From the NCBI GenBank assembly GCA_002007465.1, contig LNAC01000764.1, positions 372,001 to 436,000 of the forward strand: a stretch of DNA of 64,000 nt, given 5' to 3'. This DNA is from Ailurus styani. Taxonomy: Eukaryota; Chordata; Mammalia; Carnivora; Ailuridae. The notes under the pieces are model-generated. The model ran no database searches. It was given only the letters and a program-made list of their open reading frames with translations, and had not been told where the DNA came from. This document shows positions 33,330-44,066 of the stretch, piece by piece. The stretch's first letter is position 1. Every line of letters begins with the position of its first letter. Both the position numbers and the translations under genes were made by a program.

Positions 33330-36300
33330 TTTAAAAATTTGTTTACTTAAGAAATCAATAGGCATTTCCAAATAACACAGTAGGATTTTAATATTTGCCT
33401 TTTTTTCATTAAATACAAGAAGTTCTATAAGTGTACAGCTGCTGGTTTGATAAAAGAACCAGATTATCAAGCGATTTGAAGTTGGATTTTGGCAATATTT
33501 TTTAAAATTGAAGTTGTCCAATATTATCAGAGTAGTAAGCCTAAACGTTAACGCAGTTTAAGAGTATCTTTTGTAAGCAATTTTTTCTGTAGAAAATCTA
33601 AGAACCACAAGCTTTTCTAAGGTCCAGTTGTGTTTACAAAATATACAGCTCATTATTAATTAATTATATTTGAAAATGGGTGTAACCGTTGTAATCCCTT
33701 GTCAGTTTGTACATAAATTTTTATGTCTCACCTACTTCATTTGAGCTCTTAGACACATTTCAAAATTTATTGCAAAAATCTATTAAATAAAAACCATAAA
33801 TAAAATAAAATAAAAATTAGTTTTAATTGAGGTCTTATTTACAAGCTCTGTGAACCTATTAAAATGCATGACCAAAGCATGCCCACTTGGTTTTCATGCT
33901 GGATGGGGGAAAAAAAAAAAGTTAAATGAACATTTTCACATTTCATTTTATTAGAGGGAGAAAAGGGTAATATAATCTGTTTTCAGATGAATTTAGCGTA
34001 GATGTAAAACCACCCTGTGCCTACACAATGACCTCATTCCCGGACCCCAGAAATATGATATTCTTTTCCAGCCTAAGCATTTATCATTTGTTACAAAGAC
34101 CTCAGTATTTAAAAATACATAAATACAATGGCAAAGCATTGAATTGACACTTATGATAAAATGCATTTGATTAAGACTTAATAAAGCACTGTGTATAGTA
34201 CTAGTGAATAATGCACTGCCAGATAAAGTTGGACACAAAGCAAATATAGTGTCAAAGCTAATCTGCCCCAGCATTATTCAGCCATATTACTTTCTTTATT
34301 ACTAGATTAAAAAATGCATATTGTGTTTCAGCAGTGTTTTCATTATTTCAACACATAACACAAGTGCTTTTTGGAAAAGACCACCTAATTCCAAAAAGAA
34401 CTACTGTAGTAGGAAACCACAGAGCACCAGGAAATGCACTTCTTAGTGATGTGGGTTTGCATTATCACAGTTAACAATATGTTTTGGCTTAAAGCATTAC
34501 AGTTTTCAAAAGCTTAGTTCTAAAAATGCTCATTGTGTTTCTCTTTCTTCAGAAAATACTAACCCAGAAAATCAGTAAAATTACAATGCTTCCTAAACTC
34601 ATTTTCCTTTTAGAGATTTAGAGAAGGAAAAGAAAATAATCTTTTCACTTACCAATATCTCAACTCTCCTTAGTCTGATATCTTTTATTTATTTTTAATT
34701 TTTCTTTTCAGTTTGGTTTCATTTTTCAAGTTTGTGGCAGTTCATTTTGTATACAAGTCCCACCTTAGTTTGGATTTCCCCAGAGTAAGGTTTGGGACAA
34801 AGATTCAGGTGCAGTTAGATTTTGGGAGAGGCTATCTCAGATAACATCAGGATGGCAATGCTAAAGTGCAACTGGGAAGGGAAGTCAAACAATGCAGAGA
34901 GTGTTGACGAGTGTTAGTACTGTAGATAATTGCAGCTTAACTGCACTAGGGATCCCAGACACACAAAAAGGCTAAGTCTCTGAGATCCATTGTTATTTCA
35001 CCCAAGGAGAGAGGGAGTTGGGGCATCTATACTCCAGTGGTTGAAAGACACTATAGTTGGGGGTAGGGAGTGAGGAGGAAAAGTTAGTGCTTCTAAATTC
35101 TGTTTCTCCACTGCTGCAATAGCTCTAAGTGGAGTCCAATGGTCAGTGAACACTCTTGGGCCAAAAATGGACACAATGCCATGTCCAAGTCAGCCACCTA
35201 CATGACAATGTTAAGGTCCAAGGGGACATGGATGGTGCATAAAAATCATCCATATTAAAAAAAAAAAAAGCAAGCATCTCCTATAATCTTGATGTATTTC
35301 CCTAGGCTTTGCATTTCTGGCTTTCAAAAATACTTCTGTGTCTCTAAAACTCACTTTATCCCACTGCTTACTCTCCTGCATGGTCTCTTCTATGTTCCTT
35401 CTAGACTTTCAGAGACTGATCTCTTTCATTAGCTTCCGAAGAATACTCCCTGTTCTCCTGAATATGCCCACTTATCTCTAAACTTTGAACAGCTCTTTCA
35501 GTCCCATCCATGCACTTAATTCTATGTCTCGTCTTCTTCCTCCAGAGGGACTTAGTTCTGACAAAGTTAAAAGTCAATGTGTATGTGCCACATTTATGTT
35601 GCTCATAAATAGGCAATTTACAAACAAATAGATCTGGAGTATACCTTTTGTTCTTTCAAGCAGTGTAGGAAGTCAAGGAAAAGATAGGACTCTGGGCAAA
35701 CAATATTTTAGTATATTGGGCTGGTCCCTTAAATATCCAACAAAATGATCACCATTTTTGGAAATGATAAACCATATCAAACAAGAGTGCTGTGGGTGCA
35801 AGGGCTAGTTTGTGCCCAATGTATAGGGGAAAGAAGCTAATCAGTAATCTTAAACCCAAATCTATCATCATTACTACTGAAAAATTAATTCCTACTATTC
35901 ATACATATCTACACCATAGGTACATTCATCCATTTAAAGAGAAATTGCATGTATATAGCATGTGCCACTGTAGCAGGTCAACATATATCTTAGATAATTT
36001 ATACATAATGTCATCTCCTAGTTTTCTCCAACAATTCAATCTACTGAATCCTAGTGACTTATTCTCTTTCAAAAGTTTCAGCATACCAGTCTAAACTATT
36101 TTGGTAGTTGATCTTGACTGCCTCTATCATATGTGGTTTCCACTGCTCTTTCACTGGTTACATAATTTTTCAACTATCCATGGCTCATGTTTGCAAGAAA
36201 ACTCCCAAATCTCTGCAGACAAGAATTTCTCACAATCCAGACATCTCTTGCTTCTCACAGTATCAGTGAAATTTAGCCAGCAAGGCTTCCTTTTCTGAGT

Positions 36301-37600
36301 CCTTGAAGTTTTTCTAGGTCCAACAATGGCCTTGAAAAAAGTGAGAAAGTGTTACTAGCAAGCAGCTGAGAAGGCAAGCCCTTCAACATGGCAGGTCTCA
36401 GGGGCAGAGGAGTGCAGGGGGTGACCAAGTTGACACCAAAGTCCCAGATAATGTAGGAAGGAGAGAGGCAAAAGGAGACCTCTTTGCTTTGGGCCATGGA
36501 CACAAATTATATTATTCTATATGTGAGAGATTATAGCTTATTCCAAGAATTAGAATCAAAGACTTGACACACCGAGTTTATGATATTAGCTACATAGAAA
36601 CTATATCTCTGCCTTTGGCAGATTTTACTCCCAGAACTTTGTACAATCATTGCCGTTAAATTTTCTTAATTACACTTGGCAAGACAATCATCAATTGCTC
36701 ATTTTCTACTTTAAAACCTTTCCTCTGCCTAAGTGGGGATAAAGACATCTTTTCACCAATCCCTCTAGCTAAAAACCTCTAAATGATCCTTAATTAGAGT
36801 TAAGGTTTATAGGAGCAATAAAAGATAATACTGCTGAATTTCACAAGAATCTATGGATTACATCTTGTATTTCTTAGTTGGGACCACTATAAGTCAATAC
36901 TTTCATAGAATGGCAGATCTCTGCAAGGCATTGGATCTTACTTAAGCTAATACATGATTATCCTCTTCAACCAAATTACAACTATTATGCTTGTTAATGT
37001 TTGTGCCAATAATTGTTGTCTACTGATAGGAGGAGAAAAAACAAAAACATCCTAATATACTGCATAGGTGTAAACAGTTAAAGCTACGTATTTATTTTTA
37101 ACTCACATGAGTAATATAGGAATTAGTATTCATTGTAAAAAATATACATATTTATAAAGACAGAAGTATATACAAAACAGAGCTAAAGATCTCCTTTCTC
37201 TCCTTCCCTGATACCTCTTGTCTCATAAGAGGGTTCAAAATTAGCAGTTTGGTTTCAGTCCTTTCAGACGTGTATTATACATGTAAATACAAGATTACAC
37301 ATGATCTGACCCTGCATTTATTAGACTTTTAAGTTACAATGTTATTATATACTTACTATTACATGTGAAAAAATTCACATGTATAGTGAATTCACATGTG
37401 TGGTGAAAACAATGATTCATCTCCCCCATCAACTGTTCTTCAGGGCCACACCCCCAATATAAATGGTGTTCATTGTCTTATGTTTTTTCTCTTTGGTCAT
37501 AGACTCATAGATACATATAATATCCATGACTTAATTTTGTTCCAATATGAGCTAATATGTTCATATTTCTCAGTAACTTAGCCTGCCTTTAAGTGGCTAG
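33330..37600. other. Longest repeat-poor stretch
   Basis: About 4.3 kb with no dispersed repeat that I recognise and no gene. Small items: AT-rich TTATTAATTAATTATA near 33653, an AAATAAAAC/AAATAAAAT run near 33784-33815, a poly-A of 12 near 35257 and an inverted repeat at 37361-37382. The 33.5-34.6 kb part is high-complexity AT-rich DNA that could be conserved non-coding sequence, which cannot be judged without alignment. Open frames at 33993-34274 and 35792-36094 have no recognisable domain. Confidence 0.5.
37361..37399. repeat. Inverted repeat with E-box-like core
   Basis: ACATGTGAA at 37361-37369 pairs with TTCACATGT at 37374-37382 around a 4-base AAAA loop. TTCACATGT recurs directly at 37391-37399. 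The arms contain the CANNTG-type hexamer CATGTG/CACATG. Confidence 0.8.
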
Positions 37601-37639
37601 TTTTCCAATTCACCAGATACTAATCTAATGCACTGTTTT

Positions 37640-38990
37640 AAGCAGTTTTACCATAGCCCATTGGATAGATGTGCCATAATGATTCACCCATTCTATTACT
37701 GCAGAATATTCAGTTTATTTCCAAATTATTGCCATTATAGATAATACTAAAAAAAGGCACTCTTATACATTGATTGTTATGTATTGCTATCTGATTTGGG
37801 GGGGATAAACTCTCCAAAATCTGAGTGCTATATTAAGGGGTATACACATTGTTAATAGTACTAATATTATTTGACTACACTGCAAATTTTTGAAACAATT
37901 CATATTCCTTCAAAATATGTATGACAATTCCCATTTCTCTACATTTTACCCAACATGGCATGAAATTAATTTTTCCCCAGACTATGGATGAAAATACAAT
38001 TTCATTATTGTCTTATTTGCATTTGCCTGACCATTAGTGACATTGAGTATATTTTTTTATATTTATTGGCCATTTGGGGTTTATTTTTCTGTGTGTTATC
38101 TAGGCAAAATCTTTGGTCATTTTTCTGCTGATTTTTTCAATATAAATTTGAGAGAACTTTTTCTGCACAAGGGATTAACTCTTTGTCATACATGTAACAC
38201 GTATTTTTCCCACCTTATCACTTGCCTTTTGATTTTATGTTATTTTTTCCTATAAAATATTTTAATTTTAAATAGTCAAATATGTTTTCTCATCTTCTTT
38301 ACAGATTGTCTTTTTTAAGAAATCCTCTCCTACCCCCAAATTATACAAATAAAACTTCTGTTCTTATGTTTTATATTTGTATGTTTTACATTGAGATATT
38401 TAGTCCATTTACATTTAGATATTTGTTCCATTGGTGGTATGAGGCAGGATATAGCTCTTTCAGATGAATTGCTGATTTTTGTGAGCTCTATTTATTTTAT
38501 ATTATTTAAAGATTTTATTCATTCATTTATTTGAGAGAGAATATGAGTAGGGAGAGGGGTAGAGGGAGAAGCAGACTCCCCATTGGGCAGGGAGCCCAAT
38601 GCGTGGCTCAATGCGTGGCTCAGTCTCAGGATCCTGAGATCATGACCTGAGCTGATGGCAGATGCTTAACCAACAAAGTGACCCAGGTGCCCCTGCCAGC
38701 TCTATTTATTAAATAAAACATTCTTGTTTGAGTTCATCGAAATGTCTTTCATTATATAGTATATTCCTATGCAAACATAGATTACTGTATATTCTATTCC
38801 ACAAATTTGTACACTGCTGCACTGAAGCCATGGTCTTTAAATTAGAGTAGCTCTGAGAAGAGTTTTAATATTTGGAAGGCAATTTGCTCTCTCTCCTCAG
38901 CCATTCTTTTTGTCAATATTTTCATACTTATTTGAGATATCTATAAACCTGTCAATATTAAGTTAATTCTGCTAATTGAATAGAGGCCTG
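37640..38990 (-). mobile_element. Old L1 ORF2, antisense, split by a SINE
   Basis: Reverse-strand L1: CACCCATTCTATTACTGCAG, TTTATTTCCAAATTATTGCC, TTTGCATTTGCCTGACCATT, TTGGCCATTTGGGGTTTATT, GGGATTAACTCTTTGTCATA and CCACAAATTTGTACACTGCT. Continues after the SINE at 38497-38695. Very diverged. Confidence 0.72.
38497..38695 (-). mobile_element. Can-SINE, minus strand, with 12-bp internal duplication
   Basis: Reverse SINE: TATATTATTTAAAGATTTTA, GAGAAGCAGACTCCCCATTG, head GTGACCCAGGTGCCCC. It carries a private 12-bp tandem CAATGCGTGGCT at 38597-38608 and 38609-38620. Approximate target duplication (G/C)AGCTCTATTTATT at 38483-38496 and 38697-38710. Confidence 0.92.
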
Positions 38991-39033
38991 ATAGATATAC
39001 ACTCTCAATATATAAATGTCTGCCAGGATTTCA

Positions 39034-39292
39034 CTGATAGATAGATGATAAATAGAAAATAGAAAGATAGGGCGCCTGGGTGGCTCAGTGGGTTAAAGCC
39101 TCTGCTTTCGGCTCAGGTCATGATCTCAGCGTCCTGGGATCGAGGCCCGCATTGGGCTCTCTGCTCAGCAGGGAGCCTGCTTCCTCCTCTCCCTGCCTCT
39201 CTGCCTACTTGTAATCTCTCTCTCTGTGTCAAATAAATAAATAAAATCTTAAAAAAAAAAAGAAAATAGAAAGATAGATAGATGATAGATTT
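39034..39292. repeat. Short (GATA)n split by a SINE
   Basis: GATAGATAGATGATAAATAG before and GAAAGATAGATAGATGATAG after the SINE at 39071-39260. The part after the insertion includes the target duplication. Confidence 0.7.
39071..39260 (+). mobile_element. Can-SINE, mustelid-type, plus strand
   Basis: Head (G)GGCGCCTGGGTGGCTCAGT, GGGTTAAAGCCTCTGCTTTC, GCGTCCTGGGATCGAGGCCC, CTGCCTCTCTGCCTACTTGT, tail GTGTCAAATAAATAAATAAA. Target duplication GAAAATAGAAAGATAG at 39055-39070 and about 39262-39277. Young-looking. Confidence 0.96.
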
Positions 39293-39469
39293 TTTTCTTA
39301 CAACTATACTATCAATGATTTAAAAATTCTTTAGAAATATCTTCTACATTATTGATACTCAGTGGCATATCAGGAATCCAGGAAAAAAGACATCTCTAGG
39401 AAAGAAAGGGAAGTCTCATCATTGTCAATTTAAAAGACCTAATGTGCTACATATATCATCAAAAACATT

Positions 39470-39650
39470 CTTTTAATCCTCTCAATAGCCTGTGAAGTAG
39501 GTTGAGATTATTAAACCAGTATTATAGATGAGACATAGAGACTTATCACAAGTATTAAGTAACCTGCCAAAAGTAATCAAACTAGTAGGTATCAGTCAGA
39601 AGTAAAAATGGACTCCATTCCTTCATTGATGTTACCTCCTCTATGCTCTA
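39470..39650 (-). mobile_element. MIR SINE fragment, minus strand
   Basis: ATTATAGATGAGACATAGAG, AAGTATTAAGTAACCTGCCA, AAGTAATCAAACTAGTAGGT and CAGAAGTAAAAATGGACTCC match the reverse MIR order. Confidence 0.65.
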
Positions 39651-39907
39651 CAAGATATTGTGTTTGTTGTAAAACAAAGATTCATAGGAACAACCAAATT
39701 TTAGTCAACAGGCTATATATAAAATATAGGCAGAAGTGTGAATTGAAATCATGATCACTGTAGAGGTTGGTATCCCAACATCATCTGATCAAAGTTATAT
39801 TCTGAATACTTAAGGTTATCCATTATTTCTCTCCAGAACTGTGGTTCTCAACTGGTGCTTGGAACCAGGGCAGGAAGAGACTCAGAGACAAAAGCCTCTC
39901 ACTTTTG

Positions 39908-39967
39908 AAGACTCACAGTCAAAAGAGACTCACAGTCAAAAAAGACTCACAGACAAAAGAGACTTTT
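39908..39967. repeat. Short tandem repeat, unit about 19-20 bp
   Basis: Three to four copies of an AGACTCACAG(T/A)CAAAAGA unit, with a partial earlier unit (AGACTCAGAGACAAAAG) at about 39878. Confidence 0.85.
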
Positions 39968-40020
39968 GACTATTTAATTTGACAAAGTCCCTAAGCTGAT
40001 TCCAATATGCTTCCTTCTTC

Positions 40021-40046
40021 CCAACTTGGATGATAATCCAAGTTGG
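40021..40046. repeat. Perfect 11-bp inverted repeat
   Basis: CCAACTTGGAT at 40021-40031 and ATCCAAGTTGG at 40036-40046 around a GATA loop. It would form a 11-bp stem. No T-tract or tRNA-like features accompany it. Confidence 0.92.
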
Positions 40047-40194
40047 CATAATTTTATCCCAAACAAAATCAAACTAGTTATAATTAGCAAGTTAGCCATT
40101 ATAGGTAGTACTTCATACGTATTTTAGACAATTTCCCATATCTGCCTTGTAGTAAATTATCTTGAATAATTTTCTTATTCTTCATCCCGTAAGC

Positions 40195-40398
40195 CAGGGG
40201 TTCTCAAACTGTAGCATGCATCAGAATCACCTGGAGGACTTGTTAGGCCAGGAATTTCTGGTACTGGACCCCTTTGCTTTTTCCTCCTCCTCTTCTTGGA
40301 GTTCCTGATCAGTAGATCTGGGTAAGTCCTGAGAATTTATAAGTTAAGTTTCAGGTGAAACTGCTGCTGATGGTCTAAATCTCCGACTTTGTGAACTA
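40195..40398 (+). mobile_element. MER20-like hAT transposon
   Basis: CCAGGGGTTCTCAAACTGTA, GCATGCATCAGAATCACCTG, GAGGACTTGTTAGGCCAG, then ATCAGTAGATCTGGGTAAGT, CCTGAGAATTTATAAGTTAA and TCCGACTTTGTGAACTATAC follow MER20. The middle is disrupted by a C/T-rich stretch. Confidence 0.75.
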
Positions 40399-40424
40399 TA
40401 CATCCCTTACAGGAAAACACTGTG

Positions 40425-40458
40425 CACACGCATGTGTATGTATGTCTGCGTGTGTGTA
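40425..40458. repeat. Imperfect (TG)n
   Basis: About 34 bp of GTGCACACGCATG/TGTATG/TGCGTG units. Confidence 0.7.
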
Positions 40459-40930
40459 TTATTCATCCCTGAATTCTGCAAGATCCAATATAATGCTTTG
40501 AATATAGTACTGACTCAGTACACAGGAATTTATTTTGAATTGTGCTAGTGGTGTGATTCTGCAGTATTCTAATGAGTTGAAAATTGGTGATCTCTGTAGA
40601 CCAGAAGAACTAACTAATAAAAATATTACATTCCCAAGCAATGAACCAACAGGCTTTAATTTGGGCAGCTATAATCCATAGAACCATAGGATGCATAAGG
40701 GGTTGTCAGGAGAAGAATCTTTTAAAGGTCACTGATTCATTAATCTCAGTTTTATTAAGGGCAAACTTGTGTAAACCCACTAAGTGGTATGTCACTATTG
40801 GTTAGTCCCTTTAATAGATACTTAAATTCCTAAAGTCATATCAGTTTTCCCTTTTATATAATCTTATCCTGCCCTCCTTTCTCCTTTATGAGACTCACAA
40901 TTTGGGTGCTTGCCTTCTATAGCTTTTTTG
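40459..40930. other. Unassigned DNA
   Basis: No repeat or gene is recognised. Confidence 0.5.
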
Positions 40931-40944
40931 ATTAATGCCTCTTT

Positions 40945-41075
40945 CCCCACATGTAAGCTCCCTAAAGGCAGAACCCACATCTGGTATACTAACTACTGTA
41001 TCCTCAGCATCTAGTACAGAATCTGGTACACAGTGGGCACTCTATAAATATTTTTCGGATGAATACATGAGAGAT
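40945..41075 (+). mobile_element. L2 LINE 3' end
   Basis: TGTAAGCTCCCTAAAGGCAG, CTGTATCCTCAGCATCTAGT, ACAGAATCTGGTACACAGTG and GGCACTCTATAAATATTTTT are the L2 3' terminal order. Confidence 0.8.
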
Positions 41076-41705
41076 GAATCAGATGTAAGATCCTATTTTA
41101 AGTGTCCCTAAGAACTACTAGAAAAAAAAAAAAGTAACAAAAGTAGAAAATTCCCTGATGTGGTTTTGAGGAGGGACATATCACTTATTTATGAGAAGGC
41201 TTATGAGAATATTATTTAAATAATTTGAGTGCATTGTAATTGTCACCACCCAAATTTATAATATGTATTTATTTGGCTATTTATTTATATTTACTAATAT
41301 TTGTGTGTTCTTTTATTAAATTATTTCCTCCTCTACTACAGTGTAACCTCCCTAGTTTAGAGATTTAGTGATTTAGTTTATCTTGCTGTTACTCTTGCAC
41401 CTAAACAAGTCCTTATTGGACTGAATGAATTTCTAGTTAAGGTAAAGATATTCCAGAGGCTGATAAAAAAGTGGAAAACTGAGGGTCCTAGAGAGAAAAG
41501 TTGACAATCCTAATGGATGATGATAAAGGCAAATCAAGAGAAGTACTAAACAGAAATAAGGATGGAGAGTCAGATCTGTGTAAAGGAGGGATTTGAGTTT
41601 AGTAGCTTCATTTCTACTGTTGACAGAAATTTGCAGTGCCTCCCTATCCTCATTTGTGATAAGCAGAAAAAAGTGGCTTGCCACAAGATCATTGGGGATG
41701 GCGCA
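41076..41705. other. Unassigned DNA
   Basis: No certain repeat. A decayed L2-like end may lie at 41336-41430 (GTGTAACCTCCCTAGTTTAG ... GGACTGAATGAAT). Confidence 0.45.
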
Positions 41706-41707
41706 GT

Positions 41708-42045
41708 TGTCCTAGTACCACGTGTTGAAAAAGCTATTCTTTCCTCTTTGAATTGTTTGGTACCCTATTTGAAAATCAATTGACTATAAATGTGAGGGTT
41801 TATTTCTGGACTCTCAGTTCTAGTCCATTCATCTGTATTTCTACCATTATGCTAACACCACACTATCCTGCTTTCTAGAAGTTTGAGATCAGGAAGTGAG
41901 TCCTCCAAATTTGTCCATTTTTTAAAGATTGTTTTGGCTATTCTGAGTCATGTATGGTTCCATATGAATCTTAACAGTTGTCAATTTCTGCCAAGTTAGC
42001 AGACTTTTGATAGGACTGCATCAGTTTGAAAGCTAATGATGTTTT
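41708..42045 (-). mobile_element. Old L1 ORF2, antisense
   Basis: GTCCTAGTACCACGTGTTGA, AAATCAATTGACTATAAATG, TGAGGGTTTATTTCTGGACT, CATTCATCTGTATTTCTACC and GATTGTTTTGGCTATTCTGA are reverse-strand L1 ORF2 phrases. Ends at the SINE at 42046. Confidence 0.85.
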
Positions 42046-42268
42046 ATTTTTTTTATTTTATTTTTAAGATTTTATTTATTTATTTGACACAGAGAGAGAG
42101 AGAGAGAGATCACAAGTAGGCTGAGAGACAGGCAGAGAGAGAGAGAGAGAGGAGGAAGCAGGCTCCTTGCCAAGCAGGGGTCCCAATGCGGGCCTTGATC
42201 CCAGGACCCTGAGATCATGACCTGAACCGAAGGCAGAGGCTTTAACCCACTGAGCCACCCAGGTGCCC
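42046..42268 (-). mobile_element. Can-SINE, mustelid-type, minus strand
   Basis: Reverse SINE with (GA)n, TCACAAGTAGGCTGAGAGAC, GAGGAAGCAGGCTCCTTGCC, head GAGCCACCCAGGTGCCC. Target duplication CTAATGATGTTT at 42033-42044 and 42270-42281. Confidence 0.95.
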
Positions 42269-42449
42269 ACTAATGATGTTTAAAATGCAACATTCCAAGT
42301 TAGTCATGAATGCGGCAAACACCCTTATTCAAGAACTGGTCTGAATTTAATTTCACCTTAAATTCAATTCAAGTGGCTGGAGTTAACGAAGGACTGAAAA
42401 AATCTTTAGAAGAAAAAGAAAACTTATTTTTCTGATTATAAAATAATAC

Positions 42450-44066
42450 ATGATAAAGATAACAGGGAAAAATTAAAAAAAAAGATTAAAAGAAGCCATA
42501 GTAACCTACACTCTAAATGCTACAGAAATTGCCACTGTTAGCAATCTGATATAATTTCTATCTTCTGGAGTAGTCAGCTTTGGATGTGGTAATAATAAAT
42601 GGGCTTTAAATTTCAGTGGCTCATTACAAAACAAACACATAAACACACTTATGTCTCTATCTAATTAGATTTTGATAACTGTGGGTCAGCTGTGGCTCTG
42701 TTTCATGTATTTGCCAGAACTCAGGCCTACGGACCTGCCATCACAATGGACATGATGATCTCCTGGCTAAAAGGAACAGCAAGAGAACTACTGGAAGATT
42801 TCTGATGCTCCTTAAAACTTCTCCTTGGTTGCAGTGTTCATCATGCCCATTCATACTCCACTGGTCAAAGCAATCAGTGGCTAAGGTTGTTTGTGAGTTG
42901 TTCATGTGATAGTATAGCAAGTCATCCAGCAATAAGAGGAGAGGTATAATACAATCAACTTACAGGGAAAGGAAGGGCAAATTACTGGACACAATAAAGT
43001 ACTTCTCCATGTCTTTCCTGAATGTCTGCTCTATTTTGAAATGCTTCAGCCTGCTTCCTCAATCTTCACACTTATTTAANGCTGGATCATAGTGTGGTTC
43101 TATTTTTAATTTTCTGGGGAACTTCCGTGCTGTTTTCCACAGTGGCCGCGCCGGTTTGCATCCCCATCAAGAGTGCACAGGGGTTCCTTTTCCTTACCAT
43201 CCTTGCCAACACTTGTTTCTGGCAATTCTGACAGGTATGAGGGCTAAGAGAGTAGATTTTAAAAGTTTGCCTCAGAATAAAAAAAACAAGTTTGTAACTA
43301 TGTAAGTCGATTTATGTTAATTAAACTTGTGGTAATCACTTTACAATATATCCATATGGCAGAGCACTATGCTGTACACTTTAAACTCACACAATGTTAT
43401 ATATCAATTATATCTCAATAAAAATGGGAAAAAAANATGATAAAGATAACAGGGAAAAATTAAAAAAAAAGATTAAAAGAAGCCATAGTAACCTACACTC
43501 TAAATGCTACAGAAATTGCCACTGTTAGCAATCTGATATAATTTCTATCTTCTGGAGTAGTCAGCTTTGGATGTGGTAATAATAAATGGGCTTTAAATTT
43601 CAGTGGCTCATTACAAAACAAACACATAAACACACTTATGTCTCTATCTAATTAGATTTTGATAACTGTGGGTCAGCTGTGGCTCTGTTTCATGTATTTG
43701 CCAGAACTCAGGCCTACGGACCTGCCATCACAATGGACATGATGATCTCCTGGCTAAAAGGAACAGCAAGAGAACTACTGGAAGATTTCTGATGCTCCTT
43801 AAAACTTCTCCTTGGTTGCAGTGTTCATCATGCCCATTCATACTCCACTGGTCAAAGCAATCAGTGGCTAAGGTTGTTTGTGAGTTGTTCATGTGATAGT
43901 ATAGCAAGTCATCCAGCAATAAGAGGAGAGGTATAATACAATCAACTTACAGGGAAAGGAAGGGCAAATTACTGGACACAATAAAGTACTTCTCCATGTC
44001 TTTCCTGAATGTCTGCTCTATTTTGAAATGCTTCAGCCTGCTTCCTCAATCTTCACACTTATTTAA
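42450..44066. repeat. Exact 630-bp duplication flanking a 355-bp L1 insert
   Basis: Positions 42450-43079 and 43437-44066 read identically as far as I compared them (from ATGATAAAGATAACAGGG to CACTTATTTAA). The same 63-codon minus-strand frame appears at 42741-42932 and 43728-43919. Single N characters sit at 43080 and 43436, with L1 sequence between. Most likely one locus assembled twice, with an L1 contig placed in the gap. The duplicated unique DNA itself has no recognisable gene. Confidence 0.92.
43081..43435. mobile_element. L1 fragment with inverted 5' part
   Basis: The first part (43081 to about 43235) is antisense L1 ORF2 (TTCTGGGGAACTTCCGTGCT, CACAGTGGCCGCGCCGGTTT, TGCATCCCCATCAAGAGTGC). 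The second part (about 43240-43435) is a sense L1 3' UTR (CTGTACACTTTAAACTCACA, TATATCTCAATAAAAATGGG plus A run). This back-to-back arrangement fits twin priming. Both borders are single Ns, so its true position is uncertain. Confidence 0.75.

Noticed and set aside
42741..43919. Two identical 63-codon minus-strand frames as a duplicated small gene
   Set aside because: They are the same frame seen twice because of the 630-bp assembly duplication, and it has no recognisable domain.
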